42,276 bases of DNA, taken from assembly GCA_024281015.1 (NCBI GenBank), contig JAMXLL010000183.1, positions 1 through 42,276 of the forward strand, read 5' to 3'. The number at the start of each line of letters is the position of its first letter. Position 1 is the stretch's first letter. Positions 36,369-42,276 of the stretch are shown piece after piece. A program made the position numbers and the translations under genes. Source of the stretch: Candidatus Binataceae bacterium (GTDB taxonomy: Bacteria > Desulfobacterota > Binatia > Binatales > Binataceae). The notes below the pieces were generated by a model. The model saw nothing but the letters and a program-made list of their open reading frames with translations. It made no database searches and was not told the DNA's origin.

Positions 36369-37064
36369 ATGGGTGCGCAGACGTCGGCAGTCGTTACGAG
36401 CAATTTCTTTCGCGCTTTCAGACTCAACTATTCCGGTTTTCCGCACGCCGCTATTGGCATCGCCGTGCTGGCACTTTGTAGTTGCGCCGCACCTTTAGCG
36501 GGCAGTGCCGGCTCGGCTTCTGCAGCCGACGAAGCCGCCAAGCACGGCGCCGGCGGCGCTGTTTCCGGCACGGTGCGCAATCCCTCGATTTTCGATGTCA
36601 CTGCAAGGTCGACCAAGATTGCTTTCCTGAGCCCCGCCGCACTTCTGAGTGACAACCCCTCGATTAGATCCGAGATAGTTCGAGAGCAATGCCGATTCGA
36701 CACACCGGACCCGGTGTTCTTCACTCCAGACGAAAGTAGACAGGTAAGTTGGGCGTTCGCTGGACGTCTTGACGATCAGCCCTATTTCCAGGCCGCAGAG
36801 TACCGCAGCATTTTCACCCTGGGGCTGAAGAGCGGACCGCTCCAGGTAAACACCTGGCCGCTGCAGCTTACCTCGCTGGCTGATATGCCGCATCTGTTTT
36901 TAGAACAGAGACTGGACGCGGTCGGCAGAGCCCAATTGAATTCGAGTGACCAACGCGAATTGGTGCAGGAATACCTTCAGCAGGACCACCGGATTCAGCA
37001 CGTCGTGATGTACCTGATAGACAGCTACAATTCTCAGGCCCAGTGTCAGACCCAAGCTAAATAG
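36369..37064 (+). CDS. Uncharacterised lipoprotein
   Basis: A 231-residue protein I do not recognise. The N-terminal region has a hydrophobic segment (about 23-36) ending in LCSCAAP, a plausible lipobox, so it is probably an exported lipoprotein. A Gly/Ala/Ser-rich stretch follows, then a globular part of about 170 residues with two cysteines (EQCRFDTPDPVFF and SQAQCQTQ) that might form a disulfide. ATG 36369 has GGGAG at 36358-36362; an upstream in-frame start at 36339 has no such site. It lies alone between the acyl-CoA dehydrogenase and the nitroreductase. Confidence 0.7.
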   Translation: MGAQTSAVVTSNFFRAFRLNYSGFPHAAIGIAVLALCSCAAPLAGSAGSASAADEAAKHGAGGAVSGTVRNPSIFDVTARSTKIAFLSPAALLSDNPSIRSEIVREQCRFDTPDPVFFTPDESRQVSWAFAGRLDDQPYFQAAEYRSIFTLGLKSGPLQVNTWPLQLTSLADMPHLFLEQRLDAVGRAQLNSSDQRELVQEYLQQDHRIQHVVMYLIDSYNSQAQCQTQAK

Positions 37065-37128
37065 CATTTCGACCGCAAGCAACTCCGCTTCGGCATCCAA
37101 GGGGGTCCGTCTGAACCGGAGGCAGAAA

Positions 37129-37224
37129 ATGACCGGTACGAATCCGACCGGGCGTCTGCGGCTCTCATGTGGCGGCGGTCGAGCGCTTATCTCGGGGACT
37201 GCTAACGCTGCGCCTTGCGTTTAG
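37129..37224 (+). CDS. Candidate small protein, 31 residues
   Basis: ATG 37129 follows GGAGG (37118-37122) at an ideal six-base distance and reads 31 codons to TAG 37222-37224. The product is small, Gly- and Arg-containing and without known motifs. The stop lies 22 bases before the nitroreductase ATG, so it could be a leader ORF or a translated small protein. The ribosome site is the only support. Confidence 0.3.
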   Translation: MTGTNPTGRLRLSCGGGRALISGTANAAPCV

Positions 37225-37246
37225 CAAACCTGATAAGCTGCTCCTC

Positions 37247-37888
37247 ATGTATGGCCATCCAGACTTCGATTTGTTCGAGGCTATCTACACGACACGGGCG
37301 ATGCGCCGGCTGAAGCCCGACCCGCTGCCGCGCGACACCGTCATGAAGATTATCGAGGCGGCCACCATGGCGCCTTCGAACAGTAACCGTCAGCCGTGGA
37401 TTTTTGTGGTGGTCAGCGCAGCAGAGACCCGCCACTTCGTCGGGCAACGGTACAAACAAGCATGGGAAGAGCATTATTTCGCCGCCAATAAGAGGCGATT
37501 CCTGGAAACCCATCCGGATACGCCCGAAGCAAAAAATCTCCGATCAGCCATTTACCTGGCAAATCATATTGGCGAAGCTCCGGTGCTCATTTTCGCATGC
37601 GTGAAGCGTTACCGTGACGAGAGCCGTGCCGGCCAGCCGATGGTTGGTTCGCTCTATCCGGCCGTCCAGAATCTTTGCCTGGCAGCTAGAGCTCACGGCT
37701 TGGGCACTGCGATCACCGGCCTGCATAAACATTTCGAAGACGAACTCAATCGGCGCCTCAAGGTGCCGCCGGAGTACGCCAACGAGATTCTAGTCCCGCT
37801 CGGATATCCGATGGGTCACTGGGGCCGTCCGGCACGGAAACCCGCCCGCGAAGTGACCTTCATCGAGCAGTGGGGAATACGCGAGTAG
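37247..37888 (+). CDS. Nitroreductase family protein
   Basis: A 213-residue FMN-dependent oxidoreductase. The N-terminal FMN-binding segment is TTRAMRRLKPDPLPRD, then AATMAPSNSNRQPWIFVVV, where SNSNRQPW contacts the flavin. The C-terminal half has LYPAVQNLCLAARAHGLGTA and the PLGYPMGHWGRPARKP end typical of the family. Members reduce nitro groups, quinones or enones with NAD(P)H, and the substrate is open. ATG 37247 is the first ATG of the frame; there is no good ribosome site, and upstream in-frame extension to 37169 looks unconserved. The cupin gene starts 21 bases downstream. Confidence 0.9.
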   Translation: MYGHPDFDLFEAIYTTRAMRRLKPDPLPRDTVMKIIEAATMAPSNSNRQPWIFVVVSAAETRHFVGQRYKQAWEEHYFAANKRRFLETHPDTPEAKNLRSAIYLANHIGEAPVLIFACVKRYRDESRAGQPMVGSLYPAVQNLCLAARAHGLGTAITGLHKHFEDELNRRLKVPPEYANEILVPLGYPMGHWGRPARKPAREVTFIEQWGIRE

Positions 37889-37909
37889 GGCCGGCATGGC
37901 AAACGGCGG

Positions 37910-38422
37910 GTGTGTATATCCTTGAATGTGTTTCTAAAGGAATTGCGGCAGGCGGTGCGTGACGATGATCTCGCTGCAGTTACCAATTTAGTCCGTGCGG
38001 CAATTCGAGAACCCCCTTTTGTGCCGCAAAGCGGCTCGTCGCAATTACTTCACAGCGAACCGGGCCTGACGGTGTTGCATACAACGGTCAATCCCGGCTT
38101 CGTTTCGCCGCCGCACGACCATCGCACTTGGGCAGTGATCGGAGTCTACGGCGGCCAGGAGGACAATACGTTTTACCGGCTGTCGCCGGAGACTCGCCGC
38201 CTTGAGCAAATCGGCAGGCGGAGTGTGCATTATGGCGAGGTTTTAACTCTCGGTGTCGATGCCATTCACCAGATCGCCAATCCTCTTGCGGACAAGCTTA
38301 TTGCGCTGCACGTTTACGGAAGGAATATTTTTGAGATCGAGCGGAGCGCTTGGGATCTAGTTTCCGGGCTTGAGCGTCCGTTCAAGCTCACCCTCGACTC
38401 GCGCGGACGGGTTCGGCCATGA
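37910..38422 (+). CDS. Cupin protein, cysteine-dioxygenase-like metal enzyme (COG5553 type)
   Basis: A 170-residue single-domain cupin. The metal-binding motif is PPHDHRTWAVIGVYGGQEDN, with two histidines and the downstream acidic residue; a third histidine is in DAIHQIANP. The layout (helical N-terminus, then LLHSEPGLTVLHTTVNPGF) matches predicted metal enzymes related to cysteine dioxygenase and 3-mercaptopropionate dioxygenase. Whether it oxidises thiols is unknown. The start is uncertain: GTG 37910 gives the longest product and GTG 37928 is another choice. It lies between the nitroreductase and the amidohydrolase and is probably cotranscribed with both. Confidence 0.75.
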   Translation: MCISLNVFLKELRQAVRDDDLAAVTNLVRAAIREPPFVPQSGSSQLLHSEPGLTVLHTTVNPGFVSPPHDHRTWAVIGVYGGQEDNTFYRLSPETRRLEQIGRRSVHYGEVLTLGVDAIHQIANPLADKLIALHVYGRNIFEIERSAWDLVSGLERPFKLTLDSRGRVRP

Positions 38423-38533
38423 GAGAGCGTGGCCTCGAATGGGCGAAACGCATCCCGCGTAGCCCTTGACCACGCTGCCTCAGAACCAAATATTAGATGT
38501 GCCAGGTTACGAAACCACTCGAATCGAGGCTCA

Positions 38534-39712
38534 ATGGAAATGTCCCGAATGGAAGAACAGATTCAGAGGCTTAAATACCCCGGCGGTGTCGATGCCGATG
38601 GGCACATCCTCGAAGACCCAAAGCTCTGGGAGAACTATTGCGAGGCTAAGTACAAACCCATCGCCTTGCGAATCAAGGACGATGGCGACGGGCTCCAATA
38701 TTTTGAGATTGCCGGAAACCCGTCCAAGGTTAATCGAAAAGGCTCCTTCGGGGGACTCGCTGCCATGGGTGAAGTCACCCGCGAGAAAGGCTCTTTCGAT
38801 CCAAATCGCAAATATGGTGAAAATGCTCCGTTCGGGGCGATGGACGCGAAAGAGCGGGTGCAACGGCTCGATCGCGAGAATCTTAACGCCGCGATAATTT
38901 ATCCGAGCATCGATCTCTCATGGGAAACCGAATGCGAGGACGCGGCCTATGCACAGGCGATGACTCGCGCCTATAACCGCTGGATCGTCGATTGGTGCTC
39001 GGATAGCGGCGGACGGTTGATCCCGGTGGCGCATCTCTCGCTCGGCGACCCGGCCGCGGCGGCCGCGGAACTGGAACGGGCGGTCAAGGCCGGACATAAG
39101 GGTGGCTGGGTCGTTCAGTTCACGATGACACGCAAGCCACATGGACATCCCGATCACGACGTTTTGTTTGCCAAGGCGCAGGAGCTCGATGTTCCTCTCG
39201 GCTTGCACGTTTCGCTGGAACCTCAATGGTGCTGGCCGGGACGCTACGATCGTGAATACGTGCGGAAGCAGACGTTTTTCCTCAACGTCACAGCCTCCGA
39301 CGCGCTTCGCCACGCGCTCACCAGCTTTATGCAGTACGGCACGTTTGACAAATTCCCACGGCTGAAACTCGTGCTGCTCGAAGTCGGCGCCGGCTGGATC
39401 GGCTATTGGCTGGATCGGATGGATGCGGTATACGACAGCGTCATGGGTCGCGGCGTGCCGCTCAAGGAGAAGCCGAGTTACTATTTCAAGCGGAATGTCT
39501 GGATCTCGGCCGATCCGGATGAACATTCGCTGCCGGCCATGATGCAGCTATGCGGCGACGATCGTTTCTTTTGGGCATCGGATTTTCCTCATCCTGACCA
39601 CACAGGCAACTATATCGAAGAGCTGGAGGAATGCGCGGAAAAGTTGACGCCGAGTGCACGCCAGAAGCTGCTCGGTGACAACGTAATACGCACATACAAT
39701 TGCCAGATCTGA
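38534..39712 (+). CDS. Amidohydrolase family protein (amidohydrolase 2 / ACMSD-like)
   Basis: A 392-residue metal-dependent TIM-barrel enzyme. Its first metal site is DADGHILED (D20, D22, H24), where D-x-D-x-H replaces the usual H-x-H, as in many members found in acyl-CoA-degrading soil bacteria. Later ligands are in LHVSLEPQW and FFWASDFPHPDHTG. The group includes decarboxylases and hydrolases of ring-cleavage products. The start is ATG 38534, with GAGG at 38526-38529; the frame is open back to 38429 but that part overlaps no family sequence. It ends the nitroreductase-cupin-amidohydrolase set. Substrate is unknown. Confidence 0.9.
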   Translation: MEMSRMEEQIQRLKYPGGVDADGHILEDPKLWENYCEAKYKPIALRIKDDGDGLQYFEIAGNPSKVNRKGSFGGLAAMGEVTREKGSFDPNRKYGENAPFGAMDAKERVQRLDRENLNAAIIYPSIDLSWETECEDAAYAQAMTRAYNRWIVDWCSDSGGRLIPVAHLSLGDPAAAAAELERAVKAGHKGGWVVQFTMTRKPHGHPDHDVLFAKAQELDVPLGLHVSLEPQWCWPGRYDREYVRKQTFFLNVTASDALRHALTSFMQYGTFDKFPRLKLVLLEVGAGWIGYWLDRMDAVYDSVMGRGVPLKEKPSYYFKRNVWISADPDEHSLPAMMQLCGDDRFFWASDFPHPDHTGNYIEELEECAEKLTPSARQKLLGDNVIRTYNCQI

Positions 39713-39865
39713 TTTGCGCGACAACACGGGCGTGGCCTCCGCTAAACCCCGGTGGCCGCGCCGTAGCCTTCCCCGTAGTGCCAGATTCCTCGGCTCACGT
39801 GGCACACGCCTTCGGTTTGGGATTTATTCCTCCAGGACAAGCCGCTGACCGGCATGTAGGCTGCT

Positions 39866-40000
39866 ATGCGAGCGGTTATCATCGGGGCTGGAGTAGGCGG
39901 ACTGGTTGCGGCGCTGGCGCTGCGCCGCGCCGGACATCAGGTTGAGGTCTTCGAACAAGCACAGGGCCTGCGCGAAATCGGGGCCGGTATCCTTTTCTGA
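39866..40000 (+). pseudogene. N-terminal stub of an FAD-dependent monooxygenase
   Basis: The 44 codons read MRAVIIGAGVGGLVAALALR, then a segment ending VFEQAQ and REIGAGILF before TGA. This is the FAD-binding Rossmann start (GxGxxG plus the ribose-binding Glu) of a salicylate-hydroxylase-like monooxygenase, including the following GAGI motif, and then it stops. A normal protein would run ~350 residues further. I find no continuation in any frame of 40001-40203, so the rest has been deleted. The flanking gaps 39713-39865 and 40001-40203 hold nothing else I can support. Confidence 0.8.
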
Positions 40001-40181
40001 AAAGCAGCAGGCTCCCACGAACGATTAGCCCGACAGGCGTACGATTGATCATAATGAGACCGTTGACCGCCGCTGGGCTTGAGGCAGCTTTGTTCCAACT
40101 ACCTGTCCGAACCTCCTGCCGACTGAGCGGCGAACCGGCCGTTGAAAAGCTGTCTCCGTAGTCGAATTCCTGATGGCCTGT

Positions 40182-40187
40182 TATACT
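40182..40187 (+). promoter_or_regulatory. Possible extended -10 element
   Basis: TGTTATACT (hexamer TATACT at 40182-40187) lies 16 bases before GTG 40204. It would give a leader of only about ten bases. The -35 is not convincing. Confidence 0.3.
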
Positions 40188-40203
40188 CCGGTTTGGGTGA
40201 CAA

Positions 40204-40593
40204 GTGGCGGAGGAATCACAACACTTTGATCGCTCCGCTCTTCAGGCTGTCGTTGCGGCCGCTTGGGAGGAATTCGAGGGAGAGGTCCTGCTGCTGGTTC
40301 GCGATGGCAGCAAAATGAGGCTGGGCGCATCCGAGAGCGGCGGACTCAATGCACGAGCGATCCTATCGCAATGCCTGAGGCGCCTGAATCAATTGGAAGA
40401 GCAAACTCCCGATACCACAACTCGAGCATTTGTCCGGGTGGTCTCGGAAGAGTTGAAGAATGACCAGGTGGTGCTGTTGATTGTGCGCGGCCACGGCGAT
40501 ATTCGACTAGCATGCGGTGCCGGAGCCCATGGAAAAGTCCGCGACATGCTGAATGATGCACTGCAAACCATAGGCGGTGAGCGGCGGCGGTAG
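40204..40593 (+). CDS. Uncharacterised small protein
   Basis: A 129-residue acidic, soluble protein that I do not recognise. It appears to contain an internal duplication: VLLLVRDGSKMRLGASESGG in the first half and VVLLIVRGHGDIRLACGAGA in the second, each a beta-hairpin-like stretch followed by a helix (LNARAILSQCLRRLNQLE and VRDMLNDALQTIGG). This suggests two similar alpha/beta units. There is no signal peptide or cysteine motif. The start is GTG 40204, with no ribosome site and a -10-like box 16 bases upstream. It sits in a patch of decayed genes but itself looks intact. Confidence 0.55.
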   Translation: MAEESQHFDRSALQAVVAAAWEEFEGEVLLLVRDGSKMRLGASESGGLNARAILSQCLRRLNQLEEQTPDTTTRAFVRVVSEELKNDQVVLLIVRGHGDIRLACGAGAHGKVRDMLNDALQTIGGERRR

Positions 40594-40638
40594 TCGACCC
40601 CAATCACCCAGGTTGCACAGGTTGTCATAGCTGCAACA

Positions 40639-40654
40639 CCGGATTGCAATCCGG
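40639..40654. repeat. Perfect 16-bp palindrome
   Basis: CCGGATTGCAATCCGG is fully self-complementary. It lies 46 bases after the 40204 gene and has no T-run, so it is not an ordinary terminator. It could be an operator or a recombination site. The rest of the 40594-40860 gap holds only what may be the old 3' end of the hicB gene on the minus strand. Confidence 0.6.
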
Positions 40655-40860
40655 GTCAGTGCTTCAGGCAGCCTCGCTTTTCGTGGCCCGCTATCCGCAT
40701 CGCACCACCACGATGGTGCCCTGTGTGCACACCCGGGCGTTGTCGAGGATTTGGCATAAGACTATCGACGCCGGGAGGCAGTCAAGGCTTCTCGATCTTT
40801 TACTTCCGAGTGAATGTCTACGTTTCGTCCGTTCGTGGCTATCCCATTGGAGAACTGCCT

Positions 40861-41214
40861 TCACCATGAAAGCTGACGTGTCATACCTGCTTCGTGGGCT
40901 CTCTGATCGATTGCCGCTATATGGCTTTCCGTCCCGGTGATGTTCAGGCGCACCGTCTTATCTGAAGCGACGCTCACCAGAAACGCTACCCCTCGTCTTA
41001 TCGCCGGATCCCCTGCCAGATCGTCAAGCGTGGACGGCTCGGCAATAGGCTCGCCATCTTCAGCCCTGCCTGTGATGTGGAAGGAGAGGGCCCGGACTGC
41101 CATTCGCCGCGCCTCTTCCAGGGTTTTCCCTGCAGTCACAAATCCGGGAAAGTCGGGAAAGCTTACCCGGTAATCCGACTTGCGGTCTTTGTGCAAATAC
41201 GCGATGTCATCCAT
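40861..41214 (-). CDS. HicB-family antitoxin, C-terminus frameshifted
   Basis: A 117-residue HicB-like protein. The RNase-H-like partial fold is present: DYRVSFPDFPGFVTAGKTLE, EARRMAVRALSFHITG, then PIAEPSTLDDLAGD and FLVSVASDKTVRLNITG. The DNA-binding ribbon-helix-helix should follow as AHEAGMTRSAFL and a helix. Here it reads AHEAGMTRQLSW and stops. Reading one frame over from the ACACG before the stop restores MTRSAFMVKAVLQ, which is the expected sequence, so one base has probably been lost near 40876. No hicA toxin gene is visible on either side. The start is ATG 41214; the longer frame to 41349 overlaps the divergent methyltransferase remnant and is unlikely. Confidence 0.78.
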   Translation of the reverse strand: MDDIAYLHKDRKSDYRVSFPDFPGFVTAGKTLEEARRMAVRALSFHITGRAEDGEPIAEPSTLDDLAGDPAIRRGVAFLVSVASDKTVRLNITGTESHIAAIDQRAHEAGMTRQLSW

Positions 41215-41275
41215 CTTGTACGACCGTTTATTGACACATGCCGGAGCGGTTGCCAAACGAATTTGGAGATTTCGT

Positions 41276-41643
41276 ATGAGTGATCTCCCTGAACACGTCC
41301 GGCGTAATCGCGCCCAGTGGGACCAAATAGCGTGCTCTCGACTTCCCACTTCTTCACGGCAATGCGGAATCAGTGCCCTACCCCGATGAGAGCTTCGATT
41401 TTGCTATTTCCGAATATGGCGCTTGTCTCTGGCCGGACCCGCAGAGTTGGGTGCCCGAAGCCTCGCGCCTGTTACGGAGGGGCGGGAGACTGCACTTCCT
41501 GGTTAGCGCGTTCTTGTTTGACGCTTTGTGTGCCGGCTGAGGACGACCGTCCGGCGGACAATCGTCTGCTGCGCCCGGCATTCTATTACCTGCCCCCCAC
41601 AGTTATTCGAGCCAAGACGGATGGGCTAGCGCCCGCTCATTGA
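41276..41643 (+). pseudogene. SAM-dependent methyltransferase with internal deletion and frameshift
   Basis: ATG 41276 has GGAG (41265-41268) upstream and reads MSDLPEHVRRNRAQWDQIA, the normal start of a common Methyltransf_11-type enzyme. The region coding the SAM-binding motif I is missing. From about 41357 another frame gives HGNAESVPYPDESFDFAISE and continues through WVPEASRLLRRGGRLHFLVS, the motif IV to strand 5 part. It then hits TGA near 41540, while the next frame carries LCVPAEDDRPADNRLLRPAF on to a stop at 41643. About 85 residues are gone and at least one base is shifted, so the product cannot bind SAM. Its end overlaps the convergent SnoaL-like gene by seven bases. Confidence 0.8.
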
Positions 41644-42011
41644 GCGTTTCGCAGCACGCCAAGTGGCGCAGTATCGAAATATTCATCCAGCCGTGTAATA
41701 CGCCCCCACCTGACTTCGCAGATAATGCAGGCGGGCAGCACCAACTCGCGGTCGTTCTTCAACTGCGCGCGCAGGACGTGCTGCTGGACAAACCCACGTG
41801 GAGTGGGTTCACGTCGAATCTCCGTATACGTCCGGCTATGCGATAGGGAAACAAAACGGCGCAGTATTTCGAGGTTCTGCTCAGGTGATTCCGTCTTGTC
41901 GTCGGCATTGTGCCAAATCACCGCATCGGTAGCATAAATAGTGCGCAGCGCTTCGACGTCGCCGGCTTCGATAGCGCGGAAGAGGCGGTCAGCCGCCCTG
42001 CAATGAGGCAT
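41637..42011 (-). CDS. SnoaL-like/NTF2-fold protein
   Basis: A small alpha+beta-barrel protein of about 124 residues. The signature is RLFRAIEAGDVEALRTIYAT plus DAVIWHNADD, followed by LRRFVSLSHSRTYTEIRREP and a C-terminal GRITRLDEYFD. Members are cyclases, isomerases or unknown enzymes. ATG 42011 has no ribosome site. A strong site (42034-42044) instead serves ATG 42030, which begins MPDFDSHASL, a start common in this family, but in another frame that stops at codon 14. The gene may therefore have suffered a one-base indel near 41995-42005, or it uses a poor start. The 3' end overlaps the methyltransferase remnant. Confidence 0.75.
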   Translation of the reverse strand: MPHCRAADRLFRAIEAGDVEALRTIYATDAVIWHNADDKTESPEQNLEILRRFVSLSHSRTYTEIRREPTPRGFVQQHVLRAQLKNDRELVLPACIICEVRWGRITRLDEYFDTAPLGVLRNAQ

Positions 42012-42047
42012 GCGAATCAAAGTCGGGCATCGTCTCCCCCTCCCAAG

Positions 42048-42098
42048 CTAATCGGCGATTTCATTAATAAGCGTACCGGTATATTGGTTATCACTCAT
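42048..42098 (-). CDS. Candidate 16-residue ORF with strong ribosome site
   Basis: GGGAGG (42104-42109) lies five bases before ATG 42098, which reads MSDNQYTGTLINEIAD and TAG. It is between the end of the PaaA-like gene and the SnoaL-like gene on the same strand. It may be the decayed start of a longer gene or a short translated leader. The ribosome site is the only support. Confidence 0.3.
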   Translation of the reverse strand: MSDNQYTGTLINEIAD

Positions 42099-42134
42099 CG
42101 TCGCCTCCCGCTAATAATTCGAGCCACAAGGCGA

Positions 42135-42276
42135 TTACACAAACCGGCGGCCCTGTCGTTCATCAGGTATATCCAGTCCGAGCGCAGTGAGTTTAGCATC
42201 GACATACATTTTGTATTTCTGTCGAATTTCCTCATTACCCACGCCTTTCAAGCCCCAATTGATGAATTTCGGCGTG
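42135..42276 (-). CDS. C-terminal fragment, possibly a PaaA-like ferritin-fold oxygenase subunit
   Basis: Forty-six codons open to the window edge and ending at TAA 42137-42135: PKFINWGLKGVGNEEIRQKY, then KLTALGLDIPDE and the stop. The pattern W-(L/I)K--xNEE(I/L)RQ-(Y/F) followed by A--LG--(I/L)PD resembles the end of the diiron subunit PaaA of phenylacetyl-CoA epoxidase and related proteins. That match is from memory and over a short stretch. The rest of the gene lies beyond the window. It is the first minus-strand gene of a set leading to the SnoaL-like gene. Confidence 0.4.
   Translation of the reverse strand, partial: TPKFINWGLKGVGNEEIRQKYKMYVDAKLTALGLDIPDERQGRRFV

Noticed and set aside
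38918-39526. Minus-strand frame of 202 codons opposite the amidohydrolase
   Set aside because: Antisense of a gene with a clear metal site; no independent support.
40594-40860. hicA toxin gene next to hicB
   Set aside because: I read all minus-strand frames of this gap and found no HicA motif, only the possible old end of hicB.

Overview
The window looks like a piece of a GC-rich Gram-negative bacterial chromosome with no phage and no intact mobile element. Gram-negative features are an RlpA lipoprotein, a YfgM-like translocon partner, an export system with a periplasmic adaptor, and lipobox signals. Lifestyle clues are a TPP-dependent 2-oxoacid:ferredoxin oxidoreductase of the two-subunit type also found in aerobes, a secreted copper amine oxidase, a class III CoA-transferase, three acyl-CoA dehydrogenase-type flavoproteins, an acyl-CoA kinase-like phosphotransferase and an amidohydrolase. 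This suggests a soil or sediment heterotroph living on acyl-CoA and aromatic-type substrates. The mix resembles uncultivated lineages such as Binatota/Desulfobacterota_B, but that placement is inference only. I recognised no rRNA, tRNA or CRISPR.

Layout. 0-5 kb: 3' part of ligA, acyP, then korAB closed by a clear intrinsic terminator. 5-9.4 kb: a carboxymuconolactone-decarboxylase-like protein, a copper amine oxidase and, convergent, a CaiB/BaiF CoA-transferase. 9.6-16.3 kb: a six-gene export operon ordered permease A, permease B, ATPase, permease B', permease A', membrane-fusion adaptor. 16.4-19.2 kb, minus strand: acyl-CoA dehydrogenase, APH-fold kinase and DUF6285 protein, an LvaC/LvaA/LvaB-like set. 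19.3-26.3 kb: methyltransferase, enoyl-CoA hydratase, HEXXH lipoprotein, RlpA, dGTPase, TPR protein, DsbA-like protein. 26.5-27.3 kb: a decayed antitoxin/PIN-toxin pair, then a 66-residue protein joining a zinc ribbon to a segment that looks like sigma-54 region I. 27.6-31.6 kb, minus strand: YfgM-like protein, bifunctional nuclease, and a VWA/MoxR pair. 31.7-39.7 kb: FAD oxidoreductase divergent from an NRDE protein, two acyl-CoA dehydrogenase-family genes, a lipoprotein, a nitroreductase, a cupin and an amidohydrolase.

39.7-42.3 kb is a patch of gene decay: a 44-residue monooxygenase stub, a HicB antitoxin with a frameshifted C-terminus, a methyltransferase missing its SAM-binding half, a SnoaL-like gene whose best ribosome site is out of frame, and a 16-codon ORF before the end of a possible PaaA-like gene. 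The most novel item is the zinc-ribbon/RpoN-mimic protein at 27146-27346; next are the A-B-ATPase-B'-A' exporter and the 4-hydroxyacyl-CoA-type kinase cluster. Functions come from motifs read by eye; no database search was possible.
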